Source: Methylocystis echinoides (GTDB lineage: Bacteria; Pseudomonadota; Alphaproteobacteria; Rhizobiales; Beijerinckiaceae). From it: a stretch of 64,000 bases of DNA. Positions within the stretch are counted from its first letter, which is position 1, and every line of letters starts with the position of its first letter. Below the pieces are notes generated by a model. That model did no database searches. It worked only from the letters and a program-made list of their open reading frames with translations, and was not told the origin of the DNA. The stretch is from NCBI RefSeq assembly GCF_027923385.1, contig NZ_BSEC01000004.1, positions 1-64,000 on the forward strand. Direction: 5' to 3'. Shown here piece after piece: positions 55,267 to 62,260 of the stretch. The position numbers and the translations under genes are program-made.

Positions 55267-55872
55267 ATGCCTCTCGCCCGCCTTGGCGTTGCTCGCGGAC
55301 CACTACTCTGCGCGTTCGCGGTGATCGCAGCCTCGACTGCCGACGCTCAACAGGCGGGCTCATCGGACGGAGCTGTTCCAGTAGCTCCGGCGCCAAAGAA
55401 TGCGTCGCTTCCCGTCTTCGACGTCCCGTCGACGGGGGTGCAATTCCACACGGGAGACACCTGGACTCAAGGCGAGCAGACCTTCCGGCTTTATGCGGTC
55501 CAGTCCTGCATTCGCGGGACGACCTTCACCAATGCTGCCGGCATAAAACGCGATTGCGGAGAAGCCTCGATTGCCTATTTCGCCGCCCTGATCAAGGACG
55601 CCAATCCTCGATGCACGGCGCTTGCACAGTCGGGCTCTGTCACCTTTGCCGTCTGCGCTGCCCATATCGGCGCTCAAACGGTCGACCTCGGCACGATCCT
55701 CATCACGCAGGGCTTCGCTTTCGCCGCCACCGATCCCAATGGCAGGCCCGTGAATTTTCAATACGCCGTCGCCGAGGGCGACGCGCAGAAAAACAAGCGG
55801 GGCCTGTGGTCTTCGCCCGATCTCCCTTACCCATCGGCCATTCTCAGAAACGCCTATCAGAAGGCCCACTGA
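55267..55872 (+). CDS. Exported SNase-fold protein, probably inactive
   Basis: 201 residues. Signal peptide 1-27 (STADAQ). The core QTFRLYAVQSCIRGTTF ... RDCGEASIAYFAALI ... GFAFAATDPNGRPVNFQYAVAEGDAQKNKRGLW follows staphylococcal nuclease-like proteins. The loop that holds the calcium and general-base acids (IDAPE in active enzymes) reads VQSCI, so D40 and E43 equivalents are missing. Likely a binding or structural protein in the periplasm. Cysteines at the altered loop may form a disulfide. Confidence 0.7.
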   Translation: MPLARLGVARGPLLCAFAVIAASTADAQQAGSSDGAVPVAPAPKNASLPVFDVPSTGVQFHTGDTWTQGEQTFRLYAVQSCIRGTTFTNAAGIKRDCGEASIAYFAALIKDANPRCTALAQSGSVTFAVCAAHIGAQTVDLGTILITQGFAFAATDPNGRPVNFQYAVAEGDAQKNKRGLWSSPDLPYPSAILRNAYQKAH

Positions 55873-55884
55873 CTCGTCAGCGCG

Positions 55885-56784
55885 ATGAAGCTTGACGCTG
55901 CGACTATAGCCAAAATCCTTGGCGGGAAGCCCGAGGGCGCTGGTTACCTGTGCTCCTGTCCCGTGAAAGGGCATGGGAAGAGGCGCGGCGATCTCCGTCC
56001 ATCTCTCAGCGTCTCCGACGGAAAGCGGGCGCTCGTCTTCCACTGTTTCGCCGGCTGCAAACCCCGCGACATTATCGCTGCTTTGAACGCGCTTGCGCCG
56101 GACCACGGGCACAAGCCTCGCTTCGAAAGTCGAGCGCCTCATATACCCGCGACGAAATCGAAGACCACCACTGCCCTCGCGCAGAAACTTTGGAAGGCGG
56201 CGCTTCCCGTCGCCGGCACGCCCGCCGAGACCTACCTTCGTGCACGCCGCTTGCCACCAACGCCGCCGCCCACGATTCGCTTCCTTCCCTCCTATCGCTA
56301 CGACGAAACGCGGCGCTTTCCATGTCTGATCGGGGCGGTGCAAGCGCCCTCACGGGCGATCGGCGCCGTTCAATTGACCTTCCTCGACCCTTCCGGGCTT
56401 CGAAAGGCAGACGTCTCGCATCCGCGGCGCGCTATCGGGCCGCTTGGGGATGGCCTTCTGCGGCTCGCGCCCGCTGCCGAGCATATCGGGCTCGCGGAAG
56501 GTTTTGAGACGGCTTGGGCAGCGTCGCTGCTTCACGACGAATTCCCCATTTGGGCGACGCTCGGCGCCGATCGCTATGCGATAGTCGCGCTTCCACCAAT
56601 CGTGAGGCGCGTTACGATTTTCGCCGACTACGATGCGCCGGGCCTATCGGCAGCTCTTTCGTTCTTCGAGCGCCGCCCGGAGCTCGAGGTGTGGATCGCG
56701 ACACCGGCAATGATGGGCCTAGATTTCGCCCGCGTGTGGGAGCTTCGGTCGTCCGCCGCAGAATCCGTTTGCGCCCGGCTTTGA
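55885..56784 (+). CDS. Second DUF7146/Toprim primase-like protein
   Basis: 299 residues. N-terminal zinc-finger-like CSCPVKGHGKRRG ... FHCFAGC (about 23-57) as in DnaG/CHC2-related plasmid proteins, a linker, then a Toprim region with GLAEGFETAWAASLL (about 196-210) and ITIFADYDAPG-like VTIFADYDAPGLS (about 241-253). Not in the ParB-DUF2493 block but after the T4SS cargo. It probably primes or processes single-stranded plasmid DNA after transfer. Overlaps no neighbour; weak SD. Confidence 0.8.
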   Translation: MKLDAATIAKILGGKPEGAGYLCSCPVKGHGKRRGDLRPSLSVSDGKRALVFHCFAGCKPRDIIAALNALAPDHGHKPRFESRAPHIPATKSKTTTALAQKLWKAALPVAGTPAETYLRARRLPPTPPPTIRFLPSYRYDETRRFPCLIGAVQAPSRAIGAVQLTFLDPSGLRKADVSHPRRAIGPLGDGLLRLAPAAEHIGLAEGFETAWAASLLHDEFPIWATLGADRYAIVALPPIVRRVTIFADYDAPGLSAALSFFERRPELEVWIATPAMMGLDFARVWELRSSAAESVCARL

Positions 56785-56847
56785 TGGGCTCGCGGCGATA
56801 CGAAGAGAGCTTCTTCTTACGGGGCGGTGATGCGGGCCGCTCGCAGC

Positions 56848-57400
56848 TTACGGGAAGGAGAATTTCTTATTGTTCGGTCGCGCCCACATCGCATCGAATT
56901 GCGATCGAACGCTGCAACGGCATCCTTTTCCGTAATCACGACGAGCTCGTTGTCCTGACGTTCGAGGCTCGGGTGCGTTTCGTTCGCGGAGCCTATCCTG
57001 AGAAGCGAGCCGTTCACGGAATATCCTTTGAGGCGCATTGAGCTGTCGGCTGATGCTTTCAGCTTGATTTCGACGTTCCGCATGCGGGACAGCTTCACGA
57101 ACGGATGCTCGCCGTCGAGCGTGATCCGCTCGACCTCTCGGGGGTCGAGATAAATCCGGATGTGCGCGCTGCGCTCCACCGCGTTGCTGAGAGATTCGAT
57201 GACGATGCGGTCATTGAGCGCTTGATCGGCGAAATTGACGCGCGCCCTGCCCGAGCTGATCGAGGATTGACCGATCGATTTCCTCCAGATTCATCTCCGG
57301 GGCGCTGTGAATTTGCACGACGGAATTTTTTCCGGCGGGCGAGATGCAACGGAGAAAACAGCAGCGCCGGGATAAGCGCGCAAATGGGCAGACTACGCAT
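56848..57400 (-). pseudogene. Frameshifted PLD-type nuclease gene
   Basis: The signal peptide region (MRSLPICALIPALLFS, start 57400) lies in one frame, AGKNSVVQIHSAPEMNLEEI in a second, ADQALNDRIVIESL and HIRIYLDPREV in a third, and the end FDAMWARPNNKKFS in a fourth step after a one-base loss near 56900. Order and content match the secreted PLD protein at 20862-21623. The HxK motif is damaged (the conserved segment reads MRLKGYSVNG). At least three frameshifts make it a clear pseudogene. Confidence 0.75.
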
Positions 57401-57866
57401 CGGCTCTCGATGACTCCTGGAATCGCTTTAACGAGATCTAATTTTGCTTGCAAGAGTCCGTGCGCGCCAGCGTGAGTTCCTCACGCGGTTCGTGTCGGCC
57501 CCACGAGGCTTGGGGGGAAGTCCCGGACGGAATTATCTCGTTACACAGGGGCAACTTCGTCGGAACCGGCACCTCAGCACCTAGGGACGCCACGTTGCCA
57601 AGGTTGGGGTCGAGGAATCTCCTCGGCCGCTCCAGTTGTCCCCAAGAAAATCTGATGCTTAGAGCGGTCCCTCGGCGCCGTTTTTTTTGCTTAATGGCTA
57701 CCACAGACCCGCGATGTGAGCTGCCGCCGGAATGGCACGGATGTGAGTTCGGGGGCTGCGCCCGCGTTTCGCTCGTCGCATACCGCCCAAAATCCGGTCA
57801 TTGGGCTGGCACAATTTGGTAACTTCTGGCATCGTCTACCTTCCAATCCAAGGCGAGGGCCGGTTG
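57401..57866. other. 466-base gap before the BREX locus
   Basis: No supported gene. Short open frames are not protein-like. A run of T (57677-57687) and an AT-rich patch near 57800-57830 are the only features; the promoter of the BREX operon should lie here. Confidence 0.4.
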
Positions 57867-58061
57867 ATGCCGGACGAGATTCTAACGCTGCCCGAGGTCG
57901 CCATCTTGCTGAAGGTCGCGGAGAAGACGGTCTATACGATGGCCCAAAAGGCCCAGCTTCCCGCCTTCAAGGTTCGCGGGCAGTGGCGGTTCAAACGCGT
58001 GGATCTGGATCGATGGATCGAACAACAGAAGGCCGCACCGCGGAAAGAGGGAGGAAGCTGA
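57867..58061 (+). CDS. Small excisionase-type HTH protein of the BREX locus
   Basis: 64 residues: a MerR-like/excisionase HTH (LTLPEVAILLKVAEKTVYTMAQKAQLPAFK, core VAILLKVAEKTVY) and wing (WRFKRVDLDRWI). Directly adjacent to brxF (stop and next ATG touch). Such helix-turn-helix proteins lead type 3 BREX operons and likely regulate them. ATG at 57867 is chosen over 57801 because the upstream part is not conserved-looking. Confidence 0.8.
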   Translation: MPDEILTLPEVAILLKVAEKTVYTMAQKAQLPAFKVRGQWRFKRVDLDRWIEQQKAAPRKEGGS

Positions 58062-58574
58062 ATGCCCGCGCCCCTCGCTTCACAGATCGAGGATGTGCTG
58101 CCCCGAACACGGGATGCATACTACAAGTTAGTCCTGGCGGTTGGCCCTGCCAGGACGGGTAAGACCGCCATGCTGACCGAGCTTGCGGACCAGCACAGTT
58201 GGCCCCGCCTCAATGTCAATCTGTGCTTGTCGGAGCGACTTCTGGAATTGACACATCGCCAACGCGCCACACGCGTTGCGGGAATACTTGACGACATGGT
58301 TCGGAGAGAAAACTCCGAGGTCGTTCTACTGGACAACATCGAGCTACTCTTCGCGGAGGAGCTGGCACAGGATCCTCTTCGCCTCCTGCAATCCCTTTCT
58401 CGAAACCGAGCGATCATAGCCGCCTGGCCGGGCGGCTTTGATGGAGCTTACCTCACATACGCCGAGCCCGGCCATCCGGAAGCCCGTCGATATCAAACGC
58501 CCCAAGCGGTCATCGTGAAAGCCGGTGACATTGATCAGCTCGAGGCGCAGTCGCTTGGGGAGGAGATTATATGA
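58062..58574 (+). CDS. brxF: BREX-3 P-loop protein BrxF
   Basis: 170 residues. P-loop GPARTGKTAML at about 28-38, Walker B-like EVVLLDNIELLF (about 86-97). BrxF is the small P-loop ATPase that opens type 3 BREX loci. Stop overlaps brxC by four bases. Role in phage exclusion is family knowledge; mechanism unknown. Confidence 0.88.
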   Translation: MPAPLASQIEDVLPRTRDAYYKLVLAVGPARTGKTAMLTELADQHSWPRLNVNLCLSERLLELTHRQRATRVAGILDDMVRRENSEVVLLDNIELLFAEELAQDPLRLLQSLSRNRAIIAAWPGGFDGAYLTYAEPGHPEARRYQTPQAVIVKAGDIDQLEAQSLGEEII

Positions 58575-61500
58575 AGTACTCGGACCTTATCCGGTTTGAG
58601 CCCATTGAAACAGTTGTTCAGCTTCGGGAAGCTGACACCGCCGCGGATGCTCGCCGATTGGTCGAGACGTTCGTGATTTCCGATCGGATGGCCGAATTGC
58701 TTGGCGAGCTGGTGTTTCCTCAGCTGCAGTTTGGCATGCCGGCTGACAATAAAGGCATTCTCGTCGTCGGCAACTACGGGACGGGTAAGTCGCACCTTAT
58801 GGCCGTGGTATCGGCGATTGCGGAGCATGGGGAGCTCGCGTCGCGCCTCACCAATCAAAAAGTTGGGGAGCTAGCCGCTGAAATCTCTGGCCGTTTCCGC
58901 GTGATCCGTGCGGAGATTGGATCAACCACCATGTCGCTGCGGGACATCGTGTGTTCGGTTTTGGAGGACGGACTGGGCGACCTTGGAATCACCTATGAAT
59001 TTCCTGCCACCGGCGATCGCCACGAGAACAAGTCTTCTTTCGAGAAAATGATGGCGGCTTTTCAGGCCGTGCATCCGGATCGCGGTCTGATCCTCGTGCT
59101 TGACGAGCTGCTCGACTATCTGCGTTCTCGAGCCGATCAAGCTCTCAGTCTCGACTTATCCTTCCTTCGGGAGCTGGGTGAGGTCTGCAAGGGGTCGCGA
59201 TTCCGGTTCATAGCCGGAGTTCAGGAGAGTCTGTTCGACAATCCGCGCTTCCAATTCGTGGCTGACACGCTGCGGCGCGTGAAGGACCGCTTCGAGCAGG
59301 TCCGCATCGCCCGGGATGACGTTGCCTTCGTCGTAGCCGAACGCATCCTGAGGAAGGATGCCAAGCAGCAGGCTCTGGTCCGCGAGCATCTAAAGCAGTT
59401 CGCGCCGCTGTATGGCTCGATGAATGAGCGCATGGACGAGTTCGTCCGCCTCTTTCCGATCCATCCCGCTTATCTCGACACGTTTGAGCGCGTCTACGTC
59501 GCCGAGAAGCGGGAGATTCTGAAGACGCTGAGCGCCGCCATTCGGCGCATCATCGATCAGAACGTGCCGACGAATGACACCGGTCTGATTGCCTACGACT
59601 CCTATTGGGGCGTGCTGCGAGATAATCCATCCTTCCGATCAGATCCGGCCATCAAGGAGGTCATCGATCGCAGCGGGGTGCTCGATGCGCGCGTCCAGCA
59701 GGCCTTCACCCGGCCGCAATATAAACCCGCCGCCATTCGCATCGTTCACGCGCTGTCCGTCCATCGTTTGACTACCTCCGACATTTACGCGCCGATCGGC
59801 GCCACAGCGGAGGAGTTGAGAGACGATCTATGCCTGATGCTTCCGGTTCCAGAGAAGGACGCCGAGTTCCTTCGGACGCTCGTTGAAACCGTTCTGAAGG
59901 AGCTGCTGCGCACGGTGAGTGGCCAGTTCCTCAGCTTCAACAAGGAAAATGGGCAATACTTTCTTGACTTGAAAAAGGATGTCGATTTCGACTCCCTCAT
60001 CGAAAAGCGTGCAGAGACCCTCAGCGACGCGCAACTCGATCGGTACTATTTCGACGCACTGCGGCGCGTTGTTCTCGAAGACCCCGATGCTCCTGCCTAC
60101 GTCACGGGGTATCGCATCTGGGAACACGAAATCGAGTGGCGGGAACGTCGGGCCGGGCGCAGCGGCTACCTGTTTTTCGGTGCGCCAAATGAGCGGTCCA
60201 CGGCGCAGCCCGCGCGCGATTTCTACCTCTATTTCCTCCAGCCGTTCGACGCTCCCTACTTTAAGGATGAGAAGAAGGCCGACGAGGTCTTCTTCAAGCT
60301 CAAAGATCGGGATGACACATTCGACCGTGCGCTGCGGCTCTATGCCGGCGCGCGCGAACAGGCTGCCGCAGCGTCCGGAAGTAACAAGAAGATTTACGAG
60401 GAAAAGGCAACCGATCAGCTTCGGGCACTCACGGCATGGCTTCGGGAGCATGTCCCTACGGCGGTAGAGGTCGTGCATCAGGGGCGGTCAAAGACGCTGC
60501 TGGATGTGGTTCGCGGCAAACTGCCGCCGAACGCGACCGTCAAGGACTACGTGAACACTGCAGGGTCGGCACTCTTGGCCCCCCACTTTGCCGACAAGAG
60601 TCCAGAGTACCCGATCTTCAGCGTCCTGGTCACACGGCAGAACCGGGATCAGGCCGCGCAAGAGGCGCTGCGGTGGATCGCCGGCGGTGTGAAGAGCAAA
60701 CAGGGCGCCGCAATCCTGGACGCGCTGGAGCTATTGGACGGCGAAACGCTCAAGCCGCGAGGTTCCCGTTACGGAAAAAACGTACTCGACGCTTTGAGCC
60801 AGAAAGGCCAAGGCCAAGTGCTCAATCGTTCCGAATTGATTGCCTCGGAGACCGGCGTCGACTATTGGACCAAGTTTCGGATTGAGCCGGAATTCCTGAG
60901 TGTGGTTCTGGCCGCACTGGTTCACAGCGGTGATATCGTGCTGAGCCTCGCCGGGAGAAAGATCGACGCAGCCGGCATCGACCAGTTCGCGAAGATCGGG
61001 ATCGCCGAGATCACCGAATTTAAGCACATCGATCGCCCGCGGGATTTGCCGCTCGGCCCACTTCAAGACCTGTGCGACCTGCTGGGCGTGCCCAAGGGGC
61101 TCATCGTGAATCCCCCGAACCGGGACGACGGCGTGGCCAAGATTCAGCAACGCGCGGCTGAACTCCTCGGCAAGGTCGTCGCTTCTCAGGCACGTGTTGC
61201 CGAACTGGTATTCTGGGGCCGCCCTATCCTGTCGGAGCAGGAGCAGAAGGACTGGAAGGATCGGCTTGGAAGTCTGAAGGCCTTCCTTGAATCCCTGCAG
61301 CCCTTCAACACCTCCGGGAAGCTGAAAAACTTCTCGCACGATTCTGCCGCAGTGCTCGGCCAAAAGCCGGCAATTGAGCTGTCGCGCGAAGTCGATGATC
61401 TCGGCGCGCTTCTGCAACAGACAAATCCGCTGATATCCTATCTCGGCAAGGCCGAAGCGCTGCTTGATGCCAGCCACACTTGGCAGGATGCCGTCCGCAC

Positions 61501-62260
61501 CGCGCGTGCAGACCTCTCCGCTAAGATCGCCAGTCCGAAGCAGCGATCGGAGGCCGATTTCAAACGGCAACTCACCCAGACGCTGGGCGATCTCAAGTCC
61601 AAATATCAGGACGCGTATCTTGCCGCCCATGAGTGCGCGCGTCTGGGCGCGAACGATGACAAGCGCAAGGCAAGCCTCGCGAAGGATGCGCGGCTTGCCC
61701 AGCTCCAGAAGATCGCTGGCGTCGACATGATGCCGACACAGCAGCTGCGCGATTTCGAGAACAAGTTGTTCGCGCTCAAAACCTGCTTTCAGCTTGGGCG
61801 GACGGAACTCGATAGCGACCCCATCTGCCCGCATTGCGGTTTCAGGCCAGCGGAAGAGCCTGCGGGTGGAGCCCCGGCGAAGAAAACGCTGAGTGGTCTG
61901 GACGAGGTGCTGGATGGGCTGGTTCGCGGCTGGACGGACACACTCCGTTCCAACCTCGAAGACCCCACCGTGGCTGGAAACATCGAACTGGTCAGCGATG
62001 CCGCCGGGAAGGGAGAACTCCAAGGCTTTCTCAAGAGCAAGCAGCTCCCCGACCCAGTGAGCCCCGCTTTTGTGAAGGCGTTGCAGGAAGTGCTGAGCGG
62101 TTTGCAGAAGGTGTCATTCGGCAACGCCGCGCTTCAGGCCGCCCTCTCCGAGGGAGGGCTCCCATGCACGGTCGGTGATCTTCGCGAGCGGTTTGACCGC
62201 TATGTCGCCATTCTCACCAAGGGCAAGGACCTGTCGAAGGTTCGTGTGGTGATTGAATGA
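58571..62260 (+). CDS. brxC: BREX ATPase BrxC, DUF6079 type
   Basis: 1229 residues. AAA+-like N-terminus with Walker A VVGNYGTGKSHLM (about 67-79) and Walker B LILVLDELLDYL (about 174-185); sensor-like region FIAGVQESLFDNPRF. Long helical middle. A zinc ribbon-like CPHCGF occurs near 1088. This is the DUF6079/BrxC class of type 3 BREX, about 1200 residues. Coupled with brxF (ATGA) and with the AlbA_2 gene (ATGA), so one operon. Confidence 0.9.
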   Translation: MKYSDLIRFEPIETVVQLREADTAADARRLVETFVISDRMAELLGELVFPQLQFGMPADNKGILVVGNYGTGKSHLMAVVSAIAEHGELASRLTNQKVGELAAEISGRFRVIRAEIGSTTMSLRDIVCSVLEDGLGDLGITYEFPATGDRHENKSSFEKMMAAFQAVHPDRGLILVLDELLDYLRSRADQALSLDLSFLRELGEVCKGSRFRFIAGVQESLFDNPRFQFVADTLRRVKDRFEQVRIARDDVAFVVAERILRKDAKQQALVREHLKQFAPLYGSMNERMDEFVRLFPIHPAYLDTFERVYVAEKREILKTLSAAIRRIIDQNVPTNDTGLIAYDSYWGVLRDNPSFRSDPAIKEVIDRSGVLDARVQQAFTRPQYKPAAIRIVHALSVHRLTTSDIYAPIGATAEELRDDLCLMLPVPEKDAEFLRTLVETVLKELLRTVSGQFLSFNKENGQYFLDLKKDVDFDSLIEKRAETLSDAQLDRYYFDALRRVVLEDPDAPAYVTGYRIWEHEIEWRERRAGRSGYLFFGAPNERSTAQPARDFYLYFLQPFDAPYFKDEKKADEVFFKLKDRDDTFDRALRLYAGAREQAAAASGSNKKIYEEKATDQLRALTAWLREHVPTAVEVVHQGRSKTLLDVVRGKLPPNATVKDYVNTAGSALLAPHFADKSPEYPIFSVLVTRQNRDQAAQEALRWIAGGVKSKQGAAILDALELLDGETLKPRGSRYGKNVLDALSQKGQGQVLNRSELIASETGVDYWTKFRIEPEFLSVVLAALVHSGDIVLSLAGRKIDAAGIDQFAKIGIAEITEFKHIDRPRDLPLGPLQDLCDLLGVPKGLIVNPPNRDDGVAKIQQRAAELLGKVVASQARVAELVFWGRPILSEQEQKDWKDRLGSLKAFLESLQPFNTSGKLKNFSHDSAAVLGQKPAIELSREVDDLGALLQQTNPLISYLGKAEALLDASHTWQDAVRTARADLSAKIASPKQRSEADFKRQLTQTLGDLKSKYQDAYLAAHECARLGANDDKRKASLAKDARLAQLQKIAGVDMMPTQQLRDFENKLFALKTCFQLGRTELDSDPICPHCGFRPAEEPAGGAPAKKTLSGLDEVLDGLVRGWTDTLRSNLEDPTVAGNIELVSDAAGKGELQGFLKSKQLPDPVSPAFVKALQEVLSGLQKVSFGNAALQAALSEGGLPCTVGDLRERFDRYVAILTKGKDLSKVRVVIE

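Noticed and set aside
57795..57830. Possible sigma-54 promoter (TGGCAC...TGGT) before the BREX locus
   Set aside because: Spacing between the GG and the second element does not fit the -24/-12 rule, and GC at -12 is absent.
60731..62023. 430-codon open frame on the minus strand
   Set aside because: Opposite brxC with its zinc ribbon and operon coupling; no convincing motif of its own.
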